Source: a virus | Length of the DNA stretch: 64,000 nucleotides | Strand: one strand, 5' to 3' | Virus record (IMG/VR): IMGVR_UViG_3300045996_003734 | Location: 45,167-109,166 of that record | In this document: in pieces, positions 15,594 to 23,902 of the stretch | Layout: every line of letters begins with the position of its first letter | Position numbering within the stretch: position 1 is the stretch's first letter | Notes under the pieces: model-generated | Database searches by the model: none | Told to the model about the DNA's origin: nothing | Seen by the model: the letters and a program-made list of their open reading frames with translations, nothing else | Translations under genes and position numbers: made by a program

Positions 15594-18104
15594 TCAGGAG
15601 TCTTCCACGGTCGGGTCGCGCTCGAGCTCGGTCACCCGGACGGTGAGATGGGCGTCGGCGCCGAGCGTGTTTGTGACGCTGAGGCGCAGGTTGTTGCCGC
15701 TAATCGAGGCGTTAACGGTCAGGTTCACGGAGTCGCCCGAGGTGAACAAGCTGGACTGCACGGGCGTGCTCGCGGCGCCGCTTCCGGAGCGCTGGGTCTC
15801 AACGTGCACGATCTTCGTGCCTCGGTCGCCGGACGCATCCTCGGCCAGGACCTTCACGCGGAAGAGGTAGCGGGTGGACGGCAGGAGCGGCACGTCGATG
15901 TTGGCCGTGGTGCCGGCGCTCGCCACGTCCACGCTCGACAGCGAGCCGACCAAGCCGCCGATTCCGTCGTTCTCGATGGCCGCGGCTCCGATCTTGGTGT
16001 TCGTGCCGCCGTCGCTGAACGGCGAGCCGTTCCCCGAGATTCGCGTCTCCGCGATGCGCGTGCCGTCAGCGGAGCCTTCGATCTCGATGCCGTTCTGGGT
16101 GTTGCCGGTGACGACGCTGCCGCCGCCGATGAAGGCTCGGTCTCCGCGGATCTGGATGCCGTCGTCGGTGTTGTCGCGTGCCGTGACGCCGAGGAGGGAG
16201 GCGTCGTCGGCGCCGGCCGCAATGAGGAAGCCGTCGGCGTTGCCGTAGCTCGTGGTGCCGACGACCTTGTTTCGCAGCCCGTTCAGGATGACGCCGCGCG
16301 AGCAAGCGGTGAGCGAGCCACCTTGCACGACCGCGTCCGGCGCGTTCAGGTCGATGCCGCTCGAGAGGCCCGCGGACCCCGTCCCTGTCGCGTCGAAGCC
16401 CTTTACCTCGCAGAACACGGCCGTCGGCTCAGTGGTCAGCCCGGCCACGGCGCAGGCCTCCGCCGTGCAGTCGGTGACCTTCGTGCGGGGCCCGCGGATG
16501 CGGAAGCCGGAGCCCACCGCGGTGAAGGCGTTGCAGTCCGTCAGCCGCGTGAGGTCCGCCTCGCTGTCGACCAGGAAGGCCTCGTCGCCGGTGTCCTCGA
16601 CGTCGACCCCGATCACCTTGTTGCGCTTACCGTAGACGGTCACGCCGAGGAGCATGTCCTTCACGTAGCCGCCCTCGACCGTGACGTGGTCGGCCGCGAT
16701 GTAGACGCCTAGCGAGGTGGCGCCGTCGTTGCCGCGGCAGTTGAAGTTGCTGAGGTGCGCCCTGTGCCCGCCGAAGCCGACGCCGGGGTCGCCCATCACA
16801 CCCTCGCGGAAGCGGATGTAGTGCCCGTCGGGCGGCCCGTCGCTGGTCCAGACGTTCGTCACTTCGCACGGTCCCCGGATGTCCAAGCCGGCTTGCTCGG
16901 TCAGCGTCGTGTCGAGGCCCCAATGGCGCAGGTCGAGGTGCGCCAGGGACATCGAGCCGTTGCCGTTGCCGACGTTTTTCATGTCGATGCAGTCGGCGCC
17001 GGTGTGGTGGATGTACAGGTGGGAGAGGTCCACGCGCTTCTTGTCGCCGCCCTGCAGCCCCAGGCCGTAGCCGTAGCAGTTCTTGATCTCGACGCGGTGG
17101 ATGCGCAGACCGTCGCAGCCGCCCGTCCCCGTACGGAGACCGTGGACGGACGAGGTGTTGCCCGAGCCCGGGTTCACGAGCTGGCTGTTGCCGTCGAGAG
17201 TGAGGTCGCTGATCTCGATCTCGGTCGCGCCGTCGATGTTGAACAGGTTGGCGTTCGCGCCGTTCGCCGCGCGGATGATGGTCTTTCCCCGCCCTGCTCC
17301 GCGAAGCGTGACGTTGGCCAACCCGGTTAGCGAGAGGCACACGTCATCGATCGCGGACTCGTTCACCAGGTACGCGGCGCCGAGCCCGTCGGGCACGTAG
17401 ACCAGGCCCGCTCCAGCGGTGTTTGCGGCCGCGAGCGCCGCCTGAAGGGCCACGCGGTTGGCCGCCGCGAGCGCCGCCGGCGACGCTCCGTACGTGCCGA
17501 GCTTCACGTTGAAGTAGGCGAATAGGTCGCGCACCGCGATGCCGCCGTCCTTCAGCTCCTTGCCGTTGGCGCTCTGGAAGACCGGCACGCGGTCGACCAC
17601 GGCCGAGGCCGGCCCGAGCACGTCACCACCGCCCGGAGGCACCACGTCCACGTCGTCGTTCTGGTTGTCAGCCCAGCCGCCCGCCGAGTACTGCGTGCCC
17701 TCGGTGGCGATAATCTTGCGGCGGCCGAGCGCGCTCCGAACGCACACCAGGCGCTCGAACACGAAGTCCGCGCTCGGTCGGTCGTTCCGGTCGAGGCCTC
17801 CGTTCACGAGGCAGCGCACCACCCAGGAGGCCGCACCGGTGGCGGGAACGTTGAGCGAGACCGCCGTCGCCGGCGTCGCCGCGTCCACCTTCTGCCCCGT
17901 GCTCGAGCCGACCAGCGTGAGCAGCGCGGCCCCCTTGCTGGCCCTCGGCGACTTGTCGTCGCTGGCGCTGTACACCTCGTACGTCACCCGCCGCACTACG
18001 CCGGTGAGCGCCTCGAGCTGGAGCACGAGCGACGCGCCGCTCACCGTGTCGTAGCCACGCGCCGAGCTCGGGCTACCTTGGATGGTGAAACGGGCGAGGT
18101 TCAC
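15594..18104 (-). CDS. Tailspike / right-handed beta-helix protein (pectate-lyase-like)
   Basis: About 836 residues from a GTG at 18104; the true start is uncertain because the frame stays open into the terminase gene and no strong ribosome site is seen. The centre (residues ~230-690) is a right-handed beta-helix: repeated rungs with N/D-G turns such as GLANVTLRGAGRGKTIIRAA, IEISDLTLDGNSQLV, DLSHLYIHHTGADCIDMK. A strand-rich C-terminal domain follows. Such spikes bind and often cleave surface polysaccharide. It is placed between terminase and portal, far from the other fibre genes at 44-53 kb. Confidence 0.75.
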   Translation of the reverse strand: MNLARFTIQGSPSSARGYDTVSGASLVLQLEALTGVVRRVTYEVYSASDDKSPRASKGAALLTLVGSSTGQKVDAATPATAVSLNVPATGAASWVVRCLVNGGLDRNDRPSADFVFERLVCVRSALGRRKIIATEGTQYSAGGWADNQNDDVDVVPPGGGDVLGPASAVVDRVPVFQSANGKELKDGGIAVRDLFAYFNVKLGTYGASPAALAAANRVALQAALAAANTAGAGLVYVPDGLGAAYLVNESAIDDVCLSLTGLANVTLRGAGRGKTIIRAANGANANLFNIDGATEIEISDLTLDGNSQLVNPGSGNTSSVHGLRTGTGGCDGLRIHRVEIKNCYGYGLGLQGGDKKRVDLSHLYIHHTGADCIDMKNVGNGNGSMSLAHLDLRHWGLDTTLTEQAGLDIRGPCEVTNVWTSDGPPDGHYIRFREGVMGDPGVGFGGHRAHLSNFNCRGNDGATSLGVYIAADHVTVEGGYVKDMLLGVTVYGKRNKVIGVDVEDTGDEAFLVDSEADLTRLTDCNAFTAVGSGFRIRGPRTKVTDCTAEACAVAGLTTEPTAVFCEVKGFDATGTGSAGLSSGIDLNAPDAVVQGGSLTACSRGVILNGLRNKVVGTTSYGNADGFLIAAGADDASLLGVTARDNTDDGIQIRGDRAFIGGGSVVTGNTQNGIEIEGSADGTRIAETRISGNGSPFSDGGTNTKIGAAAIENDGIGGLVGSLSSVDVASAGTTANIDVPLLPSTRYLFRVKVLAEDASGDRGTKIVHVETQRSGSGAASTPVQSSLFTSGDSVNLTVNASISGNNLRLSVTNTLGADAHLTVRVTELERDPTVEDS

Positions 18105-18142
18105 GGGCTCGGTATGCGAGCCGGGGGCCGCTCTGACCCTCG

Positions 18143-19690
18143 CTAGTAGCCGCCGGTCGCGACGCCCTTCCGCGCCCCCCGCGCCGGCACCTTGGGCTTG
18201 CTCGCCGGCTGCTTGTCCGCGAAGTCCCAGTTGTGCACGGTCGAGTCCACCTGGTCGTCCTCGGCGCCGTCCACGCCCGTAAACCGCTCGTGCTCCTTGA
18301 GGTACGGGCCGATCCACTTGCCCTCATCCCAGCACTCGAGTTCGCGTAGCAGTTTCTGCAACGCCACCGAGTCCAGGGTGGGGTCGTGGTCGAGCGGGAC
18401 CTGGAAGCGCCCTTGCCCCCAAGCGGCAGCGGCGGCTTGCGCGGCTGAGAACTTGTCGACGGTGCGCGGCACTTCCACGAGCCGGAGCTTCGGATTCAGG
18501 CGGCGGAGGTTCTGTGCGACGCTCTGCCCCTGCCCGCCCTGGGTCTCGATGACGATGGGCACGCCCGGCCAGCTCGCCTGCAGCACCGCCAGCACGCGCA
18601 CGACGTCCGGCGTCTCGAGCTGCATGCGGTAGCAGCGCAGCACCTGGCCGTAGAGCATGCCGGTCAGCACCACGCCCTCGGGGCTTTCCCAGGGCGCTCG
18701 CCAGTAGCAGCAGATGGTGATGGCTGTGTGGTCGGCGCTCGTCTTGGCGGTGCCGGCGGCGTCCACGGCGATGACGATTTGCCGGCCCTGCCGGATGGCC
18801 TGCCCCATGTAGCGGCGCGGCTCGCCGAAGACCGAGCCCCCCTTGGGCCGCGGCCGCTGCATGTACTGCGACCACCAGTTGTACTCCCCGACGACAGCGC
18901 GGATTTGAAGCAGCGCCTTCAGGTCGTAGCGCGCCTCCCAGAGCGGCTTGCCGTGCTCGTCGATGGCCGGCAGCGAGACGAACTCGAACGCCGGCATGTT
19001 CTCCGGGTCCTCCTCGCAGCGCTTCCGGATGCGCGCGAGCAGGTCGTCGTCGTTCCACCTCTGATGAAAGACGATGACGGATGCGCCCGGCTCGCGACGG
19101 GTGAACTGGTCGCCGATGAAGCTCTGCCAGACGGCTTCGCGCACCGTCTCGCTCTCGGCCTCCGCGCGGTTCTTAAAGGCGTCGTCGTTGAGCAGGAGGT
19201 CGAGGCCCTTGGAAACCAGGCCGCCGTCGCGCCCCACAGCGACGAACCCCCCGCCGCCCGCCGTCTGCCAGTGCCGCACGCTCGCGCTCGGGTCCCACTT
19301 CTTGCCGGGGCCGGAGCGCTGGAAGTCCACGCCCGCGTCGACCGCGCGCTGCCGCGCGATGCGGCTCTGGTCGTCCGCTACGTCCTGGCTGTAGGTCGAG
19401 TAGACGACGCGCTTGGAGGGCTTGTACTTGAGAAACCGCGCGGCCCCGTGGAAGACGATCTCGGACTTGCCGTGCCGCGGCGGCGCCTCCACCCCGGCGT
19501 AAACCTCCTCGCCCGCTTGGATGCGGTCGAAGAGGTCACACATGCGCGAGAGCGCGATGGGCGATGCGTAGCGCGGCGAAGCCCACGGGATGAACTCGAG
19601 CAGCTCCGTGCGGCCGCGAATCTCTTGGGTCCGGCGCCGCGCCAGCGCCCGCTGGTACGCCTCACTTTTTTGGTGCTGCTGGAGGTCCAA
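18143..19690 (-). CDS. terL: Terminase large subunit
   Basis: 515 residues. The ATPase part has a Walker A at residues 69-76 (APPRHGKS), the APxxxGKS form of myophage terminases, and HQRWNDDDLLARI downstream. The nuclease half opens with VIAVDAAGTAKTSADHTAI near residue 305, giving the first catalytic Asp of the RNase H-like fold, and has VIETQGGQGQSVAQNL near 380. It pumps DNA into the procapsid through the portal. The start overlaps the small subunit gene by 29 bases. Confidence 0.9.
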   Translation of the reverse strand: MDLQQHQKSEAYQRALARRRTQEIRGRTELLEFIPWASPRYASPIALSRMCDLFDRIQAGEEVYAGVEAPPRHGKSEIVFHGAARFLKYKPSKRVVYSTYSQDVADDQSRIARQRAVDAGVDFQRSGPGKKWDPSASVRHWQTAGGGGFVAVGRDGGLVSKGLDLLLNDDAFKNRAEAESETVREAVWQSFIGDQFTRREPGASVIVFHQRWNDDDLLARIRKRCEEDPENMPAFEFVSLPAIDEHGKPLWEARYDLKALLQIRAVVGEYNWWSQYMQRPRPKGGSVFGEPRRYMGQAIRQGRQIVIAVDAAGTAKTSADHTAITICCYWRAPWESPEGVVLTGMLYGQVLRCYRMQLETPDVVRVLAVLQASWPGVPIVIETQGGQGQSVAQNLRRLNPKLRLVEVPRTVDKFSAAQAAAAAWGQGRFQVPLDHDPTLDSVALQKLLRELECWDEGKWIGPYLKEHERFTGVDGAEDDQVDSTVHNWDFADKQPASKPKVPARGARKGVATGGY

Positions 19691-20270
19691 ACCGCTCGGG
19701 CCTCTGACCCGTATCTCCGTAGGCTATGACCTCTTCCTCGGTCCAACCCTCGAAGGGGTCCGGTGCCTTGACCACGATGTTTTGGCGGAGCTCGCCCATG
19801 TGCTCGAGCAGCGTGCGCGCCGCCTGCACGCGGTCGCTCTCGTTCTCCTGGAGCACCTGGAGCAGTCGGAGCCTCGCAATGCTCACCAGCTTCTCCCGCT
19901 GCCCGGTGGTGTAGTCCACCAGCCTCGAGGCCTCGGCCGAGTAGTGCTGGACGGTCTTGACGCTCATCATCCACGCCGGCGAGCTCCACCGCTTCGCTAG
20001 CACCTTCGCCATGCTGGCCCGCCACTCTCCGGAGGCCATCAGCTGCGCGATTTCGAAGATGCGACCGCGCTTGATCTCTTGGGGCGTGAGCACCGGGGCG
20101 TTGGGGTCGGTCGGGATGTCCGCGGGCGTGAGAGGCGGCAAGTCGTCGGGGTCCTGCTCCTGCTCGCGCTCTGCCTTGGCGGCCTTGCGCTTCGACTTCT
20201 TCGCAGCCTTGCGCTTGGACGATGGAGCACGAGATCCATTCGGCGCCGTATCTGAGGGTCCAGCCGTCAC
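19662..20270 (-). CDS. terS: Terminase small subunit
   Basis: About 202 residues from a GTG at 20270 with GGGGGC eight to ten bases upstream; a TTG at 20276 is an alternative. The N-terminus is very basic (SKRKAAKKSKRKAAKAER). Next comes a helical segment with an HTH-like pattern (EIKRGRIFEIAQLMASGEW, MSVKTVQHYSAEASRLV) suited to binding the packaging site, then an oligomerisation helix and a short C-terminal tail ending PPAAPKK. Directly upstream of terL. Function assigned on gene order and HTH character. Confidence 0.65.
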   Translation of the reverse strand: MTAGPSDTAPNGSRAPSSKRKAAKKSKRKAAKAEREQEQDPDDLPPLTPADIPTDPNAPVLTPQEIKRGRIFEIAQLMASGEWRASMAKVLAKRWSSPAWMMSVKTVQHYSAEASRLVDYTTGQREKLVSIARLRLLQVLQENESDRVQAARTLLEHMGELRQNIVVKAPDPFEGWTEEEVIAYGDTGQRPERFGPPAAPKK

Positions 20271-20323
20271 GCCCAACAGCCCCCGCTTGACGCCGTGACA
20301 GAGGGGCCCTCTGCTGGGCGGTT

Positions 20324-20740
20324 ATGATCCGAGCGATTTGTACAATCTTGGTACTTCTTACAGTCGCCTGCAGCTCTGACGACGACGCGCAAGCGTGCGC
20401 CCTCGAGCATCGGGACGGCACGTACCTGCTTAAGATGACCGAGCGCTCTGGAAACTGCGGCGCCGTCCCCGACTCGGTCACCCGCCAGAATCCCACGCTC
20501 AACTCGATCGGTAACGGTTGCGCCCTCGATGCCGACGACGACCTGAGCGCCGACAAATGTTCTCTCTCTCGTTCGGCCACTTGCCCCACCGAGGACGGCG
20601 GCACAATTAGCTTGGTGGGGGTCGTCAAGGAGCAGGATGGCGGAGCGAAGCTTACCGGTCTGCTCACCGTGACCTTGCGCGATGACGCCGGCAGCACGCT
20701 CTGCATGGGCACCTACGACGCCACGTACACGCGGCAGTAG
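20324..20740 (+). CDS. Small lipoprotein, accessory gene next to terminase
   Basis: 138 residues read against the flanking operons. The N-terminus is a lipoprotein signal: MIRAICTILVLLTVAC with lipobox LTVAC, Cys at 16, then SSDDD. The mature part has six further Cys, probably disulfide paired, and strands such as GGTISLVGVVKEQDGG, with no recognised domain. Export as a lipoprotein fits a prophage-expressed gene (moron) altering the host envelope, for example superinfection exclusion; this is inference. It lies alone between converging minus-strand blocks. Confidence 0.7.
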   Translation: MIRAICTILVLLTVACSSDDDAQACALEHRDGTYLLKMTERSGNCGAVPDSVTRQNPTLNSIGNGCALDADDDLSADKCSLSRSATCPTEDGGTISLVGVVKEQDGGAKLTGLLTVTLRDDAGSTLCMGTYDATYTRQ

Positions 20741-20748
20741 CGACCTCC

Positions 20749-20765
20749 CGCGCGCGTCGCGCGCG
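20749..20765. terminator. GC hairpin between convergent genes
   Basis: CGCGCGCG T CGCGCGCG just after the lipoprotein stop forms a very GC-rich hairpin. No T-run follows, so it would be a weak or Rho-assisted terminator at best. Simple CG alternation also makes chance likely. Confidence 0.3.
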
Positions 20766-20787
20766 TGACCTGGGGGGCATTGGGTGT

Positions 20788-21081
20788 TCAACCGACGCTC
20801 CGTCTCCGGTAGTCGTTCTGGGGCTTGCAGAGGTGAAACAGCGTGCAGTGTGGGCATTTGTAGGGCGTGACCTTGTTCCGGCCCTGGCCGCGCATGACGC
20901 GGGCGGCGTGCTTCGCGTTGGCCCGGGTCGAGTACGTGCGCTTGTCGGTGCAGGCGCGGGCCTCGAAGCTGGAGACGCCGCGGGCTTGCATGTCGAGCCG
21001 GCGTTGAGCCGCGCGCGCCGTGGGGAGCTGAGCCACTAGCGGGTACCCGCTAGTGGCGGTTCGAAGCCGCATGCGGGGCAA
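20788..21081 (-). CDS. Small zinc-ribbon protein
   Basis: Up to 97 residues. Start uncertain: ATGs at 21081, 21072 and 20991 are all in frame, and the last gives a 67-residue protein starting MQARG. The conserved-looking part is C-terminal: TDKRTYSTRANAKHAARVMRG, then KCPHCTLFHLCKP, a CxxC...H..C metal site. Small phage proteins of this pattern are common and may bind DNA or RNA polymerase, but the function is unknown. The gene begins inside the 26-bp palindrome region at the end of its neighbour. Confidence 0.55.
   Translation of the reverse strand: MPRMRLRTATSGYPLVAQLPTARAAQRRLDMQARGVSSFEARACTDKRTYSTRANAKHAARVMRGQGRNKVTPYKCPHCTLFHLCKPQNDYRRRSVG
21032..21057. repeat. 26-bp perfect palindrome
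   Basis: A perfect palindrome centred on a GGTACC (KpnI-type) core, half-site GCCACTAGCGGGT. It overlaps the stop codon of the 21036-21308 gene. A transcript would fold into a 13-bp stem with no proper loop; as DNA it could be a dimeric protein site. Confidence 0.6.
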
Positions 21082-21308
21082 CGGGGGTTGCCCTTGAAGT
21101 CGTGGCTTCGTGTGCCGTCAGCGCAGCGTGGCCACACTCCGAACGCCAGGTAGCGGTCCCTGTCGGCGAATCGCCTCAGGAGCCCCTGCATGAGCAACCC
21201 GCGAAGCGAGCCCGGCTCCGACATGGCGAACCGCGGCGGCACCTGAACAACCGGCGAGAGAAAGATGGCGCGCGCTTTCTGCCGGAAGCGGCGCAGCTTG
21301 GAGCCCAT
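21036..21308 (-). CDS. Small protein with C-terminal zinc ribbon
   Basis: 90 residues. Basic N-terminus (MGSKLRRFRQKARAIF), a helix-rich middle, then CADGT...NPRCPACGFEP, a single CxxC knuckle plus one more Cys. The ATG overlaps the stop of the 21308-22111 gene. No family recognised. It belongs to a run of small metal-binding proteins in the early leftward operon. Confidence 0.6.
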   Translation of the reverse strand: MGSKLRRFRQKARAIFLSPVVQVPPRFAMSEPGSLRGLLMQGLLRRFADRDRYLAFGVWPRCADGTRSHDFKGNPRCPACGFEPPLAGTR

Positions 21309-22111
21309 CAGGCCGTCGCCCCCAGCTCCAGTTGCTTCTCGTCAGCCCGTAGCGCGCGCGCCTCGATGATTTCGCCGGTGTCGAGCCGGGTGACCTCGAC
21401 CACCCCGAGCTTGTAGTTGGTCTTCTGCTCACACTCGACGGCGCGCTCTTCGATGGCTTGGCCGGAGGCGACCACCAGCCGGATGAACTCCTTTTGGCAT
21501 TCCGCGATTTGCGCGCGCTTTTCGCGCATCAGGTTCTTGAGCTCCGTCTCGAGCCGCTCGCGCTCGAGCAGCTTGCCGGCGGCGGCTTGCGCGGCCTTGT
21601 GGGACTGCTCGGGCGTGAGGGCGCAGGGCAGCGTGCGTTCGATTCGGATCTTCTTGATGGCTTGCTTGGTCACGGCGTCGCTCCTCGCCCAGCAAAGGGC
21701 CTCGTAGGTCAGCAGCCCGGCGTCCTCAGCAGCCGCCAGGGTTTGAATGGTGAAGTTGCGGCTCCAGCCGAGGCGCTTCGAGGCGATGGCCAAGAGCTCG
21801 TCGGGGGAGCTGCACTCGATGACGGCGGCGAGCTGCGAGGCGCGGGGGGCCCAGCAGGGGTCCGCGCAGGCCTCCCTGCCCTTCGTCGGTGCCCGAGGCT
21901 CGGTCGTGAAGTCCTCGTCCGGAGCGTGGTGCCGGAGCCAGTGCAGCGTCGACCGCAGGTCGTCCTCGGTGGCTTCCGGGAACTGGCGGCGTAGCGAGCC
22001 GAACAGGTAGGCCTGGCTCTTCTTGCGCTTCGCCACCTCGCGGATGGTCCCGCCGATGTTTCGAGCCGCCTTGGTGCAGACGTCGAGCGCGAAGTCGCGG
22101 AGAGCCCTCAG
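21308..22111 (-). CDS. Hypothetical protein of replication region, probable CTG start
   Basis: 267 residues if translation starts at CTG 22111. No ATG, GTG or TTG lies near, the CTG overlaps the previous stop (CTGA), and GGAGG sits 5 nt upstream. Residues 1-110 are helical and basic (AARNIGGTIREVAKRKKSQAY) with a winged-helix feel (WSRNFTIQTLAAAEDAGLLTYEAL near 115). Residues 150-220 are a coiled coil (LLERERLETELKNLMREKRAQ). The end is strand-rich. It follows the initiator-like gene and may be a replication accessory factor; no family recognised. Confidence 0.55.
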   Translation of the reverse strand: MRALRDFALDVCTKAARNIGGTIREVAKRKKSQAYLFGSLRRQFPEATEDDLRSTLHWLRHHAPDEDFTTEPRAPTKGREACADPCWAPRASQLAAVIECSSPDELLAIASKRLGWSRNFTIQTLAAAEDAGLLTYEALCWARSDAVTKQAIKKIRIERTLPCALTPEQSHKAAQAAAGKLLERERLETELKNLMREKRAQIAECQKEFIRLVVASGQAIEERAVECEQKTNYKLGVVEVTRLDTGEIIEARALRADEKQLELGATA

Positions 22112-22425
22112 CGGAGCCTCCGCAGGGCGGTCCGGAGTGAGCTGAGGTTGAAGTCGGAGCGCCCCCCGTTCGAGCCGTCCAGGATGTCGAGGGCGAGCTG
22201 CTGAGCCTCCGGGCCATGCTTCCCGTCCAGCGCCGCGTCGGCGAGGTCGAGCAGCTCCTGTCGCTCCTTGCGGAGCTTCTCCCGCTCGACGAGCTCTTGC
22301 TCGCGCTGGATGGCGGCTTGGCGCTCCGGGCTCAGCGTGGCACCCATCGCGCGCTCGACGTGGGCAAGCGCTTCGGCGTCGTAGCCGGCGCGCTTCATTG
22401 CTTCCGCGTTTCGATTCAGGTTCAA
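22108..22425 (-). CDS. Hypothetical coiled-coil protein
   Basis: 105 residues, overlapping the initiator-like gene's stop at its start and the next gene's CTG at its end. Residues ~25-60 are highly charged and helical (RQAAIQREQELVEREKLRKE), a likely coiled coil; the remainder is helical with DLADAALDGKHGPEAQ. Unknown function, probably working with the adjacent replication genes given the tight coupling. Confidence 0.6.
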   Translation of the reverse strand: MNLNRNAEAMKRAGYDAEALAHVERAMGATLSPERQAAIQREQELVEREKLRKERQELLDLADAALDGKHGPEAQQLALDILDGSNGGRSDFNLSSLRTALRRLR

Positions 22426-23552
22426 GATTCACCTACAGCGGCTAGGGTTGGCAGGACGGCACCGAGCAGCGCGGGGCCGCTCTTGGGGCCGCCCGAACGG
22501 TTGGGGTCGGGCTTCAGGCCGCTCTTGGCGCGGGCAATGCGCTCGAGCTGGTGCGGGGAAAGTTGGGTCTCGCGGGCGCCGGCCTGCTCGCGCCGAATGA
22601 CCTCCACGGACAGCGCGCCCAGGCTCCGAGGCTTGCCTCCGTCCGCGCGCCACCACGGCGACTTGGTCACCCCGCGCACGGCGGTCAGCAGCTCGTCGGG
22701 CTCGAAGCCGGCCGCGAGCAGCGCCACGACGGCTCGCACCCCGGAGTCCTTGGCGTACGGCAGCAAGCGCGCCGAGCCGCGCATCCCGTTCGCTTCGTGC
22801 ACGGCCTGCGCAACCGCTTGGACCTCCGGCCAGGTCTCCGGCGTGAGCCACTCGGCCATATGCCGGTTCCGTTCGGTGTACGCGGCTCGAGCGGCGATCG
22901 GCATGCGCATCGCCTCGGCCGGGTTTCGCGGCGTCTCGCCGACGAATGGCTGATCGGCAACCTCGACCGGTGCCGCCGGCGGTGGTGCTTCTTCGCGCGG
23001 TCGCGCGATCTCCGGCACGGCTGGCTTTGTACGGCTAGGCACAGCTGAGCTGGAGTGACCAACCGTGACCGGCTGTGACCGGTCGTGACGTTCGGTCACG
23101 GGCAGTGACTCGGCGTCACGAATCGTGACGGGTTGTGACGAGGTCTCCAGGACCGTGGCCACGACGGCCACCAGCTCGGCCGGCACGCCGGGCATCTCGG
23201 CCGCGCGGAGGGCTGCAGCGCGACGAGCGCGACTCTCGCGCTGGCGCTGCGCGTCGCTCTGCTTCGCCTCCTGCGCCCGAATGAAGTTCGGGACGAAGAG
23301 GACGCCGTCCGTCACCGCGACCACCTTGCGCTCGAGCAGCTTCGCCATGCCCGTGCGCGCGTGCTCGAGCGGGAGGTCGGCGAGAGCGGCTAACGCCTCG
23401 GCCGGCTCGAGGCCTTCGAGGTCCAGGACGCCGGCGCGGTCGACCTCCAAAAGCAGGGCGTGGAGGCACATGCGGCCGTCCCAGCCGAGCAGCTTCGTGG
23501 TGACGGTCTTGCGCGTGTAGACGCGAACGTAGCGTTCGTCTTCGAAGTTCAA
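22422..23552 (-). CDS. Putative replication initiator / replisome organiser
   Basis: About 376 residues from a TTG at 23552 (TTGA overlap with the nuclease stop). The N-terminal ~110 residues look like a phage replication-protein winged helix: ERYVRVYTRKTVTTKLLGWD, LPLEHARTGMAKLLERKVV, VLFVPNFIRAQEAKQSDAQR. A long disordered linker (130-215) coincides with the DNA carrying nine phased GTGAC boxes. The C-terminal part is helical (ANGMRGSARLLPYAKDSGVR) and resembles the helper-binding end of such proteins. Lambda O likewise holds its origin iterons inside its own gene. Function inferred from architecture and context. Confidence 0.55.
   Translation of the reverse strand: MNFEDERYVRVYTRKTVTTKLLGWDGRMCLHALLLEVDRAGVLDLEGLEPAEALAALADLPLEHARTGMAKLLERKVVAVTDGVLFVPNFIRAQEAKQSDAQRQRESRARRAAALRAAEMPGVPAELVAVVATVLETSSQPVTIRDAESLPVTERHDRSQPVTVGHSSSAVPSRTKPAVPEIARPREEAPPPAAPVEVADQPFVGETPRNPAEAMRMPIAARAAYTERNRHMAEWLTPETWPEVQAVAQAVHEANGMRGSARLLPYAKDSGVRAVVALLAAGFEPDELLTAVRGVTKSPWWRADGGKPRSLGALSVEVIRREQAGARETQLSPHQLERIARAKSGLKPDPNRSGGPKSGPALLGAVLPTLAAVGES
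23055..23139. repeat. Nine GTGAC boxes at exact 10-bp spacing (candidate origin iterons)
   Basis: GTGAC occurs at 23055, 23065, 23075, 23085, 23105, 23125 and 23135, and its inverse GTCAC at 23095 and 23115, each exactly 10 bp after the last. The period is not a multiple of three, so it cannot come from a repeated peptide. All boxes face nearly the same side of the helix. The array lies in the linker-coding part of the initiator-like gene, the position of the lambda origin in gene O. Confidence 0.7.
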
Positions 23553-23902
23553 ACCCAGGACTCCACGGCCGCGAAGGCCTCGACGACGTTGCGAACCACG
23601 GCGTAACGAACCCCGAGCCGCTCTGCCTTGGCCTGCCAAAGCTTCTGGCTAGGGAGCTGCCTGCCCTCTGCCGTCTTCACCTCGAGGCCGCCGAGGCGGC
23701 CGCCGGGGAGCACCAGGAGGATGTCCGGCGTGCCGGCAGGCGCCCCCTTGATCACGCGTCGCCGCGTGCGCACGGTGGCGCTGATGACCTGCGTCCCGCT
23801 GTTCGCCCGCCACGCCCAGATGCCTCGGAGGGCGAGCGCGCGGATGATGGCGGTGACGCGCGGGGACTCCTTGCCCCGTGCCCGGCGCCGATGCCTAAGC
23901 AC
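23549..23902 (-). CDS. VRR-NUC domain nuclease
   Basis: 117 residues matching the VRR-NUC family of PD-(D/E)xK nucleases: GTPDILLVLPGG with Asp60, GLEVKTAEG with Glu74 and Lys76, then LPSQKLWQ with a conserved Gln near 86 and GVRYAVVRNVVEA at the end. The N-terminal 15 residues are basic. Phage members of this family are structure-specific nucleases that cut branched DNA in replication or recombination. It lies directly upstream of the initiator-like gene and is coupled to it. Confidence 0.8.
   Translation of the reverse strand: MLRHRRRARGKESPRVTAIIRALALRGIWAWRANSGTQVISATVRTRRRVIKGAPAGTPDILLVLPGGRLGGLEVKTAEGRQLPSQKLWQAKAERLGVRYAVVRNVVEAFAAVESWV

Noticed and set aside
18105-18317. N-terminal 71-residue extension of the tailspike frame
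   Set aside because: Runs inside the terminase gene in another frame and is Arg/Gly-rich; GTG 18104 is the more plausible start region.
20281-20323. sigma70 promoter TTGACG upstream of the lipoprotein
   Set aside because: No -10 at a proper distance; spacing to the nearest AT-rich hexamer is about 29 bp.
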